A stretch of 64,000 nt of DNA from Ziziphus jujuba (lineage: Eukaryota > Streptophyta > Magnoliopsida > Rosales > Rhamnaceae), in the NCBI RefSeq assembly GCF_031755915.1, contig NC_083381.1, forward strand, positions 5,716,501 through 5,780,500, in the 5' to 3' direction. The notes beneath the pieces are model-generated. The model was not told the DNA's origin. It was given only the letters and a program-made list of their open reading frames with translations, and did no database searches. Shown one piece after another: positions 9,847-20,018 of this stretch. The number at the start of each line of letters is the position of its first letter. Within the stretch, counting starts at the first letter, position 1. The translations under genes and the position numbers were made by a program.

Positions 9847-11350
9847 AATACTCCCAAACTTAAGATTTGCTAGTCCCTAGCAAAGAAAAAGAATAAGAAA
9901 ATGAAATTTTATTTAAAGAACATGAGATACTTTAATGAGGTGCCTCAAAGATTGTATACATATGACTTTTCAAATGGTTTCAAAGTAATTATGTAACTCA
10001 ATACCTTATATTCTATCCAACATATATGATACTTCCAATGTGTGTGTGTGGAAATCAATTTATACACTTAATTATCATATGCTTGAATAAATTTACAAGA
10101 ATTAGAGATTGATAATAACGTATGAACTACCATATGCTTGACTTAATTATCACTCTCCATTAATGTAGGTTAATGCACCACCTTAAATCATTAGGACTTC
10201 ATGGTTTCTATTGTTAAGGCTAATGGATAAGGCTAAAGAAAGAAAAGGATAGGATATAATAAATCAAAGAAAGAAAGCTAAAATTAAATATCAATGAATA
10301 AATTACTTGTAAAATTTGTTTCTTTATTAGAACTTCTTTTCTTATTTTAACTTCAATTTCAATATCCTTTTTCTCCTTTTTATTGTGCATACATTCTTCA
10401 AATCACACATATTCTTTCTTTATTTCTTTTTTTTTTTTTCCTTTCTTTTCCACTAAACCCCCAAACTTATTTTTTCTTCTTATTGCACATTCAAACCTCC
10501 AATTTACACAAAAATGCATACTAGAGCCAAATTCACCAAATACTTAACCTCCAAACTTTATTATTATTATTTTTTTTCCTTTTTTTCATTTTTTTCTTTT
10601 TCAACACTCAAACAAGCTCACAAGCATATATTCATATCAATTTAATTAAAGCTCTCTTTGTAGTATGTTCAAGGTAGGAAAAAGAAATTTAAGGCTCAAA
10701 AAGGGTAAGTAAATGTGCTTTAATGAAGAAAATGCTCTAATACATCTTTATGCGTCCTAAAGGCTCAAATAAGGTACTAGTGGAAGATAATGTATTAGGT
10801 TGGCTTAAAAGGCTCAAACTTAAACAAAGATGGCCTAAATCATATTCTTAGTAATGCATTCACCTAGGATTTCGCCTCAAGCAATAATCAAGCAAGTTCT
10901 AGAGTTCAATTAATAATAATGTACTCTAATATTGAAAGTAACAATATGTGAATATAAATTCAAGCATTTAAGCATACACAAAAACAAATCCACCATCTAA
11001 AAACCAATTTATTTTCAATCATAGTCTTATCATTGGCTCATTAAAGTACTTAAGAAAACACCACAAAAACAATTTTTTTTTTTTAATAATGAAGGAAAAT
11101 AAAAACTAAAACTAACATTTTTGAAAACTTATAAAAACACTTAAATGGACAAGATTTAAAAGATGCAAAGCATGCTTTTTACCCCGAAACTTAAAATGAA
11201 CAATGTCCTCATTGTGAAAAGCATAAAATAAAGCAAAAGTAAATAAAAGTTAAGGAATACTCCCCTTTGAAGACATGGAATGTTCCTCGTAATGTGAAAA
11301 AATTTGATGTACTCCAATGCATATTCAAGGTGGTTATACTCCAAAAACCT
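9847..11350 (-). other. Non-coding 3' part of C1
   Basis: AT-rich DNA between the gag-like ORF and the 3' LTR, with T- and A-runs (10420-10440, 10560-10615, 11070-11085). No pol similarity was found. In the minus sense it ends in a hairpin and a purine-rich tract before the LTR. The short open frames here look like chance. Confidence 0.7.
9851..9884 (-). promoter_or_regulatory. C1 polypurine tract and adjacent hairpin
   Basis: Minus strand AAGTTTGGGAG (9851-9861) lies 4 bp from the LTR and fits the plus-strand primer. Just upstream, TTTGCTAG/CTAGCAAA form a perfect 8-bp stem with a 3-nt loop (9866-9884). The same arrangement, with a slightly decayed stem, is seen at 45345-45380 in another C copy. 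Confidence 0.7.
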
Positions 11351-11640
11351 AACTTTAAACTTGAAATTCTCAACATTCGTCTTTTGCTCTTTTACACCTA
11401 AAAATCTTAAAACCTTGCAAAAACTCAAACAAAACACATCAAAACAACCTAAAAACAAGAAAACAACTAAAAATAACTAAAATAAATAGATACATAACTT
11501 TAAACTTGAAATTCTCAACATTCGTCTTTTGCTCTTTTACACCTAAAAATCTTAAAACCTTGCAAAAACTCAAACAAAACACATCAAAACAACCTAAAAA
11601 CAAGAAAACAACTAAAAATAACTAAAATAAATAGATAAAT
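11351..11640. repeat. 145-bp tandem duplication in C1
   Basis: 11351-11495 is repeated almost perfectly at 11496-11640, starting AACTTTAAACTTGAAATTC in both. The near identity of the copies fits a recent event in this element or its immediate source. Confidence 0.85.
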
Positions 11641-11720
11641 ATAAGGTAAAGAAAGAAACTTGGGTTGCCTCCCAAGAGCGCTTGTTTAAAGTCATTAGCT
11701 TGACTTCATCCTTTTGATAT

Positions 11721-12926
11721 TCAACTTGGATTAAATATATAAATGATGTCATCCTCATAATATTGTCCAAGCTTATGATATGGAAATTGTGCATGATGAT
11801 AATCTTGTGGCCTTAGCAAACTTTTAACTCCTTGTCCTATATAAGTCTCAATTTGAACTAAAAGCATGAATTGAACTTTCTTTTCGGTAGATTGGATTCT
11901 TTTAGGTCCAAAAATGCTTTGTTTGTCTCCTTTTGGGATGCATTCAACCTCAATTGCATTTTTGGAGCATGGATATACATCTTGGGCTCTTGAAAATTCA
12001 ATATTTGGCTTCAAAAATTGAGATTTAGCCTCTGTTGGTAAGCAATCTTCATGAAGTGCGGCCATAGCTTTATCCTCATCAGATTTGGCCAAATTTTGGC
12101 TTGATTGATTCCTTGACTTATCCTCTTCATGATCCTTAAGCCCTTTTTGCAATGAATTTGAAGGAAAATTAGAAAATTCCCATGAACTGGTGATAGTGCG
12201 TTGGGAAACTTCTTTTGGTGGGCAATCTTGGTTATGTGTGTGTACCTTATTAAACTTATCCAAAATTGAAGATTCTTGTTGCATTTCACTCCTTATAGAC
12301 ACCTCTTCATGTTCCTCAAATCCTTTGTCATCATTATATGGCTCTTGAACGAATTCAAATTCATCAACTTGCTTATTACACATAATCTCCATGTTAGTTT
12401 CCAAGTCTTCTTGGGATCCTTGTGAAAAAGTTGTCAATGATTGCTCCAATTGAACTTGAAAGTTTGTACTTGGAGAATATTGATTTTGCAACTTGCCAAT
12501 CGCTTCATAACATTTAGAAAATGTTTCCCTATGCCTTTCCATACACTCGATCAAAGATGTGCTCACTTGATAACTTGAAAGATCTGAATTGTCATACCTT
12601 GAATAACTTTGACAATGTTCACTTAAATGATTGCCTCCACACCATTGACATGTTATAGCTTGAACCCCAAAATTTGCAACTTGATTATATTGTCTTGATA
12701 AGTCTTCTATTGAGTCTTCTAGAGCAAAAGGATTCCCCACTTGACAATTTTCACTTGAGTGATTTACTCCACACCATTCACAAGATACAGGTTGAACTCT
12801 AAAATTTGCAACGAGTTTAGACATGATTGCAAGATTCTTTTGTAAATTGACAAAATTATCACTTGGAGAACTAGTTGGCTCCCCATAATCCCAATAAGGT
12901 TGATGACCATAAGCTTGATATTCCAT
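11721..12926 (-). CDS. Gag-like protein with two zinc knuckles (C1 ORF)
   Basis: An intact 401-residue frame, the only ORF of a non-autonomous element. Two CX2CX3HX4C motifs are visible: C49/C52/H56/C61 (CEWCGVNHSSENC) and C93/C96/H100/C105 (CQWCGGNHLSEHC). They sit in a duplicated ~22-residue block 44 residues apart. The middle and C-terminal parts are acidic and Ser/Asn/Gln-rich, without protease or RT motifs. The knuckles fit nucleic-acid binding, as in Athila/Tat gag proteins, but the capsid-like region is not recognisable. The start Met is chosen because an in-frame stop lies shortly upstream. It could package its own RNA for a helper element; that is inference. Translation in the plant is unproven. 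Confidence 0.7.
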   Translation of the reverse strand: MEYQAYGHQPYWDYGEPTSSPSDNFVNLQKNLAIMSKLVANFRVQPVSCEWCGVNHSSENCQVGNPFALEDSIEDLSRQYNQVANFGVQAITCQWCGGNHLSEHCQSYSRYDNSDLSSYQVSTSLIECMERHRETFSKCYEAIGKLQNQYSPSTNFQVQLEQSLTTFSQGSQEDLETNMEIMCNKQVDEFEFVQEPYNDDKGFEEHEEVSIRSEMQQESSILDKFNKVHTHNQDCPPKEVSQRTITSSWEFSNFPSNSLQKGLKDHEEDKSRNQSSQNLAKSDEDKAMAALHEDCLPTEAKSQFLKPNIEFSRAQDVYPCSKNAIEVECIPKGDKQSIFGPKRIQSTEKKVQFMLLVQIETYIGQGVKSLLRPQDYHHAQFPYHKLGQYYEDDIIYIFNPS

Positions 12927-13307
12927 GATTTTCCTAAAAAGAAAACACTAACAAAACAAAGGTTAAAATTAATTGCAAGTTTGTCAAGCAAACAATTAAA
13001 ATTAAACCCTAGTATACAAACTAAAATTGAAAATAATAAAGAGAAACAAAAGTTGAAACTAAGAAAAACCCCTAAGTATGCATAACTTTTAACCTAGACA
13101 CCAATAAATTAAAAATACAATTTTGGTTCCAAGTACCACAAAGTAAGTATTAAAAATTAAAAGCAAGTTGGCCAAACAAGCAAAGAATTAAAACCCTAGC
13201 ATGCAACACTAAAACCAAAATTAAGAAATAAATATAAAAATTTAAAATAAGAAAACAATGTTCAAAGTACTACTAAACCCAATCCAAATTAATATTAATG
13301 CCTTAAT
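12927..13307 (-). other. C1 leader between PBS and ORF
   Basis: About 380 bp of A-rich untranslated sequence between the Asp-tRNA PBS and the gag-like ORF. It would contain any packaging signal, but no structure stands out by eye. Confidence 0.6.
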
Positions 13308-13324
13308 CCCCGGCAACGGCGCCA
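13308..13324 (-). promoter_or_regulatory. C1 primer-binding site (tRNA-Asp)
   Basis: Plus-strand CCCCGGCAACGGCGCCA equals the 3' end (with CCA) of plant tRNA-Asp(GTC), so the minus strand is complementary to it. It begins 6 nt inside the 5' LTR edge (13331). This PBS type is known from Athila/Tat-lineage Ty3/gypsy elements. Confidence 0.92.
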
Positions 13325-13330
13325 AAAACT

Positions 13331-15071
13331 TGATGTGTAAAATCAACTCGCAAGTGCACGAATCGTTTTCAAGTAATAAAGTGGAAAAATAGGGTTGTCG
13401 TACCCAAGGGATTAAGTATTAAGTACCAAAGATAATTAGGTTTTGATAATATTTGAACTAAAATTTAAGATGGCAATTGAAAACTAAATAAACTAAATTA
13501 AACAAAAGCAATCAATTAAAATTAGATCAATTTCAAGTAAGAGAGAGAATTGAATAATTATGAATACTAGGGCATTTGATTTCACCACTAACTATTCCAA
13601 TTTAATTACTTAAATATGTGAATTTAATTAACTAGTAATTTTGTTAACCATACTTAATCACAAAATTAATCAAAAGTAGTTTCCACTCACAATTGATAAT
13701 ATTCTCATAACCTAATTTATTCCTTCCGGCCTATAAATTAAATCATGCAAATTCATCAAGCATAGATTAAGCAAATAATATGGCATGAGACATAACTATT
13801 TTCCAATCAATTATGCATTTATGTAAATCATTGGAGATCCATAATATTATCCTTTTCCAAGCTCAAATATTATTAAAATCATTCATTCCTTCCGGCCTAT
13901 GAAAGCATTAAATATACCAATGATTTATTAACAAAACATATTACTAATTAAATAAAACTCAACATATATTAAAATAATTAAACCTTCATAGTTAGGGCTA
14001 CATCATAGCCCTAGCTATGAAAATTAGTTCATGGTAAAAATAATTTCAACATCCATAATTATTAAAAGTAATAAGATTCACAATTAAAGAGAAAGGAAAA
14101 GAGAATAAAAACTATTGAAGAAATTCTCCTCCAAGAGCTCTCAAAGTCGTAGCCTTCTTCTCCAAGCAAGCCCACGTCTCTCTGCCTCCTCCAAGCTCTC
14201 CAATGGATCTTCTAAAACTCTAAAACTTTAAAACCCTAGAACCCTTAAGAGAATCTTAGAAACTCCCAAAATTTGGTTTGTTTCTATTTAAGCCTCCTAA
14301 AAGCTCTTAAATAACTCTCTAAACTTGTATATCTTCCTTCAATGTGGTGGGGGCTATATATATAGGACCTTGGGAATCTTTTTCTCTCTTTATGTTCAAT
14401 GTGGGAGTCTTGGAAGATACCTTTTTTAGGCCATGAAAAGGGTTGGACGAATTTCATGTGTAAAAAGAAAACTGCATATTACTTGGTCTCTACTACTTTC
14501 CTTTTATCTAATTCCTTCTAAAAAATAGTTAATTAGTCTAATTTACCCTTAATGAAGCATGTGACATGACATGTGCCTCATTAATGATAAATTAACCAAT
14601 TATTGCCACTTGTTTTTATCTTGGCCCTCAAATTGCCTTGATTCCCTCTTTTGATCAATGGTGGAGATTTAACTAGAATATTATTTTTTATAAATTCTAA
14701 ACTTTAAATGATGATAACTCTTTGCTCGCACCTCGAAATCCAAAAATAACGAGACATTTGAAATCCTCAGATCGTGATGATTCATATGACATCCACTTCC
14801 ATCATGAAATTCCCGATAGAATCTTTATGAAATCTTCAAGGTATCTTTTTGGAATCTTTTTAATGCTTAGTCCGTTCGAGCTCAAATCTTGCTTCCCACC
14901 ATAATTCGACCCAAGGAATCCATTTTTATGGTTGTTTTCTTAAAATTCTTCCTCTTTTACCTAGATTAAGAAAAATACATAATTAAGTATCTTTCCATAA
15001 CAAATTAACACAAACTAACAAATATTAAGCAATAAATATGGCATAAAATCATCAATATTTTAGACCTAACA
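13331..15071 (-). repeat. 5' LTR of C1
   Basis: 1741 bp, same length as the partner LTR, with about nine substitutions between them (for example near 8849/14074, 9447/14672 and 9706/14931). It contains the hairpin at 13987-14019 and a TATATATATAG site near 14356. Confidence 0.92.
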
Positions 15072-15076
15072 CATGT

Positions 15077-15889
15077 GCAGCATCTCCTCAATCTCCACAT
15101 AATGGTGCAAGTGCACTTGATTTGCTATTTTCCTATTCAAACCAGCCAAGAAACATGCCATTGTAGCCTCCCTATCCTCCTCAACATTAGCCCTCATCAT
15201 AAGGATTTCCATCTCCGTATAATAGTCCTCCACACTTCTATTTCCTTGAGACAAGCTTTGTAATTTATGAAAAATGCTCCTATAGTAATGGCTAGGTACA
15301 AAATGCTTCCTCATCAAAGCCTTCATCTCCTCCCATGTATCTATAGGTCTTTGTCCTGCTCGCCTCCTAGAAAGTGTCTCTTTGTCCCACCATCCAATAG
15401 CATAGTCCGTGAATTCAACAGCGCTAATTTCACCTTTTTTGCCTCAGAGTAGTTCTGACAATCAAATACCATCTCAATCCTCTTCTCCCACTCGAGATAT
15501 GCTTTTGGATCACTTTTACCTTGGAATGATGGTATTTTCATCTTCATTCCTCCATAGTCACTGCCTCGGTCTAACCTCTCTCTCCCATGGAATTGGTTGG
15601 CTCCCGAACCAAGGTCTTCCTTTTCTTCCTCATAGTCATCTTCCACACGTTCCCTTCTTGAAGCATTTCTTCCTCTACCACGTCCATGAGCAAACCTTTG
15701 TGGAGGTTGTGGCTGCGGTGTTTGGATTGATGATTCCATCCTATCTAACCAATCATGGATCTGCCCCATCTCCAACCGTAGTGCTCTTTGGAGTTCTCCC
15801 ACCATGGCTTGAATGTATAACTTCGAATCAGCCACACTTGGAGTTTCATCCATGCTTTCTTTGCTTTTGTCTTATGACATGATTTTACT
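15077..15889 (-). pseudogene. G1 gag N-terminal half
   Basis: Minus-strand frames 15341-15853 and 15066-15326 carry the family A gag. They begin at MDETPSVADSKLYIQAMVG and include a Pro/Gln and Arg/Gly-rich segment and an acidic stretch. The conserved core (KMKIPSFQGKSDPKAYLEWE, FDCQNYSEAKKVKLA) and the capsid-like C-terminal half (MKALMRKHFVPSHYYRSIF, GNRSVEDYYTEME, ATMACFLAGLNR) follow. A frameshift separates the two frames near 15330. The usual upstream start (MSQDKSKES in other copies) has a stop at codon 3. Gag resumes at 8100. Confidence 0.85.
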
Positions 15890-16778
15890 TGCCTCTAAAC
15901 CCGTAACAAAGATAGAATTAGGACCGTCTAATTACAAGTTATCAATGGAAGACCTCGATCCGTTTGAGGTAAGAACCTTGGTATAGTGAAGACGCCACAA
16001 TAGGGTGCAGAATAACCTATTGATAAGTCGAATTTGAACTCCACTAGCAAAGCTTGAAAAAGTTCGATATAGTTCTTAGAGAACGAAGAGAATCACTCTT
16101 ACTTTGAATAAAAATCATAATCTCCTCTTTATTCATGAGTTATGTGCCTTTAAATAGGCAGAATAAATTACAAAGCTTTCCTAAATTTGCTAAAAGTAAA
16201 GGTGGAATAATAATGGACGAAAATTAGGTTTAGGAAACCTAATGTGATTAGGTTTAGGAAACCTAATTTGGTTAGGTTTAGGAAACCTAATGTGGTTAGG
16301 TTTAGGAAACCTAATTTAGCTCCTATTTTCCTAATTTGAATGGCCTTTAATTCTTTGACCAATTCAACTCGAATAAAATTAGGAAAGTAATTTAAAAACC
16401 TAATAAAAACTAACTTAGGAAAGTAAATAGGCAACATGCCAAAATCCAATCAAAACATAAATAAAAATTAATATTTTCCTAATTATAAAATTTGACCAAG
16501 CTTAGTTGGATGCCATGTCACCATATAATGCCACATCACCATGTTGTAGAAGTCCATGCGTTAAACTCTTTTTCACGTTGGCATCCACCATCCTAATCAT
16601 ATGGACCAATTTTAGTTCATCTTCATTAATGAACTTGCTTCCTTGGGTTGTAAACACCAGGGTTAAACCATTTAGTGCCTCTTTCAATCTCTTTGCCCGT
16701 GCTCGGGTTATGGGTCCTGTAGACATTTGAAGTGGATCTGGGCTCCATCTTGAAGGGCTCTTGGTCATGTTCTCATCT
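15890..16778 (-). repeat. 5' LTR of G1 (A1), terminal 22 bp and PBS lost
   Basis: 889 bp. The LTR end joins directly to gag at 15885-15891, so the U5 terminus, the PBS and the ~700-bp leader seen in other A copies are missing. U3 has four palindromic TTAGGTTTAGGAAACCTAA-like units (16226-16318). The outer end reads ...CTCATCT (usual ...CTCATCA) and abuts the TSD GACTC. Confidence 0.85.
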
Positions 16779-16783
16779 GACTC

Positions 16784-17576
16784 GCTCTTAAACCTGTATT
16801 AAATTAGCCTGGATCGAAATTAAGTTTAGATTCTAATGGTCACCTTGACTCCTAATCAACTTGTGATTAGAAATCTTGGTATATGATGAAGACACCACAA
16901 TAGATTATGGATGTCCTATTGATAAGTCAAGTTAAAGCACTCGATTTCTATTCGATGTTTTAGGTGTTTAAAGAGAACGAAGAGAATTCTTCTCAAAAAT
17001 AATTTTTTGTATGAGTGATGTACTGAATATTATTGAGAAAATAAGCCTTTAAAATAGGTTTGAAGTCACAGAACAACAACCTAGAAACATGAAGTGAAAT
17101 TCGGCCAACATAGCATGAGAATAGGTAAGTGCCGAATTTGTCTATGTTTCTTAAACTAATTTGGATTAATTAATTTTTTAATTTTGAAATAATAATTAAT
17201 TAATTTACAATCAAAATAATAAAATATCAACCTTTCTAAATTAACTTGTCTAGCAAATAAATAAATAAAAACCAAAATAAAAAACTATTTCCTAAAAAAA
17301 AGTCAAATTTCAGATTAGGAAACTAATTAACTAGTTTGCCAACTAAGCTGTCTTAGTCTAATCACCAGCTAGTTTAGGCTCCAAATCAGCTCAAATATTC
17401 CAATACGATGCCAAATAGGATTAACTAGTTTCCGATCCATTTCGGCCTTCCTAACTTCGATACGTAGAACGGGCTTTGGATCTTTGAGTATTATCATGCC
17501 TTCTTGAGATTTAAAAACATCTTGAATGAAGTTAACCAGATTATCTTTAAATCTCTTAACTTGTGCCCTAGTAATT
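16784..17576 (-). repeat. B1 3' LTR, main part
   Basis: Continues the 22 bp at 5106-5127 after removal of G1. It resembles the B LTRs at 21948 and 33787 from the GCTC(C/T)TAAACC end onward. The U3 start and polypurine tract are deleted: sequence passes from CCCTAGTAATTG straight into AAAAGGATTTGTCCTC of the integrase tail. Confidence 0.8.
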
Positions 17577-17578
17577 GA

Positions 17579-18640
17579 AAAGGATTTGTCCTCAAATCAA
17601 AATCATCACCTGTAGTAAACAGAGATAAATCACCAACATTAAATGTAGCACTCACATTGTACTCACCTGGTAGGTCAAGTATGTAGGCATTTTCATTGTC
17701 CTTCTCCAAAACTTGAAAAGGTCCATCCCCTTAAGGCATTAGTTTTTACTTTCGTTTTTTCGAAAACCTCTCGTTTCTTAAATGCAACCAAACGCAATCT
17801 CTGGATTCAAATACAATCTTCATTTAGCCTTGGTTAGCAACCTTGGCATATTGCTCAATCCTCCTCTCAATATTTGCTTTTAATTCTCATGAAACTGCTT
17901 AACAAATTTAGCATTTTGTTTTCCATCTAGATTAGCACATTCACTTAAAGGTAAATGTGTTAAATCTAATGGAGATATTTAGTAGCTAAGTGCATAGATC
18001 TATTATAAGCAAATTCCACATGAGGCAAACATTCTTCCCAAGTTCTTAAATTTCTACTAATTAATGCTCTCAACAATGCAGATAAAGTTCTATTTACTAC
18101 TTTAGTTTGTCCACTACTTTATAGATGACAAGTAGTTGAAAATGAAGCTTAGTTCTTACGTTAGCCCATAAAGTTTTCCAAAAGTAACTCAAGAATTTAG
18201 CATCCCTATCCGAAACTATAGTTCTAGGCTTCATGGTTCTAGCCATACCATGAAGCCTCACCACTTCCTCAAAGAACAAATTAGCTACATTAGATTCATC
18301 ATCAGTTTTATTTATTATATGCAATAAAGTGTGCCATCTTAGAAAATCTATCACTAACTACAAAAATTGAGTCTTTGCCAATCCTAGACCTAGGTAAATC
18401 AAAAACAAAATCCATAGACAAATCAACCCATGAATGTGAAGAAATCGGCAATGGCATGTAAATTTTGTGTGGTTTCAATTTTGACTTAGATTTTCGGCAT
18501 TTTGGACATCTTTCACATATCCTCTCCACATCTTTCTTCATATTCAGCCAATAAAAATGCTCTTGCAATATGGATAAAGTTTTTACAACACCAAAGTGTC
18601 CCATTAAACCCCCACCATGACCTTCCCTCACAAGTAACTC
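17579..18640 (-). pseudogene. B1 integrase
   Basis: The zinc region is recognisable ([28 protein letters not shown]). The core contains WVDLSMDF (first Asp) and [12 protein letters not shown] (second Asp). The segment with the third acidic residue is degraded. The C-terminal part has a VFESRDCVWLHLR-type motif and [19 protein letters not shown]. It is spread over several frames (18308-18631, 18097-18354, 17494-17709). This copy has the normal domain order, unlike B2 and B3. Confidence 0.85.
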
Positions 18641-18659
18641 CCTAATCTACAATGCGTAT

Positions 18660-19275
18660 ACAAAGTTGACTTTCCTAAAAAAAATACCTCTCAAAGATAT
18701 AGAATTTATCATAACCTTGCTTAACACAATTCCTAAATATTTCACCAAAATCACTATCATGCTCATAAAGTTCTTTTAATTGTTCAAAACCAAATAATCT
18801 AGAATCTAAAGTTGAAAATAACACATACATTCGAGATAAAGCATCGACAACCACATTTTCCTTACCTTTCTTGTAGCGGATAACATAAGAAAAAGTCTCA
18901 ATGAATTCAATGCACCTTCTATGCCTTTGGTTAAGCTTCCTTTGGCCTTTGATGTGCTTCAAAGATTCATGATCTGTATGAATCACAAACTCCTTCAGCA
19001 TTAACTAATGTTGCCATGTCTCCAAAGCTCTCACTAAAGCATACATCTTTTTGTCACAAGTGGATAGTTTAAAGCTACGCCATTCAACTTCTCACTAAAA
19101 TAGGCTATAGGTCATCCTTCTTGCATTAATACAGCCCCAATACCTATTCCTGAAGCATCACATTCATTTTCAAAAGTTTTAGAAAAATTTGGTAAAACCA
19201 ATAAAGGAGCATTAGTCAATTTTTCTTTCAATAAGCATTGGAATCCAATATTCTTCTTGAAAAATAAGCATCTTT
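18660..19275 (-). pseudogene. B1 RNase H region
   Basis: [39 protein letters not shown] and upstream [17 protein letters not shown] and IAYFSEKLNG are visible on the minus strand. The RT palm should precede but is missing: near 19255-19285 the protease-RT linker ([12 protein letters not shown]) joins directly to this region. Confidence 0.8.
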
Positions 19276-20013
19276 ATAAATCATGATCAACATAGGTTTC
19301 TTACCCATAAACACCTTTTCAATCTCTCATAAACTAAGATAAATTTTTTTCTTTTTCTTCTCTTTCCTTTCTTTCTCTCTCATGCTCTCAACTTTTTCAC
19401 CCTTTTTCTCCCTCTCGGCTTCTCTTTTTCCCTTCATTCTTGAGTTTAGAAAACTTACCTTGGTTATGTGATTCGGCCTTGACCTCTTCTTTGGTAGGTG
19501 AGACTGTAGGTGCCATGCTTGCCTTCTTTTTTAGCCGTTGGCCTCCCTCCTTTGTTGAATTTGTAATTGAACGCTAAACACTTCTTTTTGAGTCAACGGC
19601 TCAAGCTTAATCTTCTTTCCTTCAAGTAAAAAAATAATAGTATTTTCTCGACCATAGTGTATTGTATCTTTATCAAATTGCCATGGTCTTCCTAACAAAA
19701 TATGTCCGGCATGCATAGGTATAATATCACATAAAACCACATCCACATATTTATCAATGCTAAACTTTACTTTGACTTGTTTATTTACCTTCATCTCACC
19801 ACTATCATTAAGCCATTGAAGTTTATATGGTTTGGGATGCTTAATTGTTGTTAACCCTAATTTCTCAACCACCACATTATTAATAACATTAGCACAACTT
19901 CCATTATCAATAATCATACTACAAATGTTACCTTGAATGTCACATCTAGTATGGAAGATGTTTCTCTCTTTGGACTTGATCCTCATCCTTATACACGGTC
20001 AAAACTCTCCTTG
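19276..20013 (-). pseudogene. B1 protease and gag junction
   Basis: Frame 19531-19986 has MIIDNGSCANVIN (D-N-G at the active-site position), [33 protein letters not shown] and a Gln/Arg-rich end. The 19300-19530 segment encodes a Lys/Glu-rich linker. The protein continues upstream into gag across the C solo LTR (LTVYKDED on this side). Confidence 0.8.
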
Positions 20014-20018
20014 CCATT

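Larger units (their letters stand above)
8106..15071 (-). mobile_element. Element C1, full-length Tat/Athila-like non-autonomous LTR retrotransposon, TSD CATGT
   Basis: CATGT is repeated at 8101-8105 and 15072-15076. The two 1741-bp LTRs differ at about nine positions by eye. The minus-strand order is 5' LTR (13331-15071), Asp-tRNA PBS, gag-like ORF (11721-12926), a long AT-rich 3' untranslated part, hairpin, purine-rich tract, 3' LTR (8106-9846). The 3.5 kb interior has no protease, RT, RNase H or integrase, so it must have used enzymes in trans. The Asp-tRNA PBS is established for Athila/Tat-type gypsy elements. It splits the gag of G1. Confidence 0.93.
5128..16778 (-). mobile_element. Element G1 (family A1) inserted in the B1 LTR, TSD GACTC
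   Basis: GACTC flanks the element at 5123-5127 and 16779-16783. The flanks join into a continuous family B LTR, so G1 inserted there. LTRs are 5128-6024 (3') and 15890-16778 (5'). Removing nested C1 leaves about 4.7 kb with gag, protease and most of RT, but RT is fused by deletion to the integrase tail, so RNase H and the integrase core are gone. The 5' LTR has lost its last ~22 bp together with the PBS and leader. G1 is non-autonomous and now unable to prime reverse transcription. Confidence 0.85.

Noticed and set aside
16226..16318. Interstitial telomere array
   Set aside because: Units contain TTTAGG but not TTTAGGG tandem repeats, and are palindromic; they are an LTR minisatellite.
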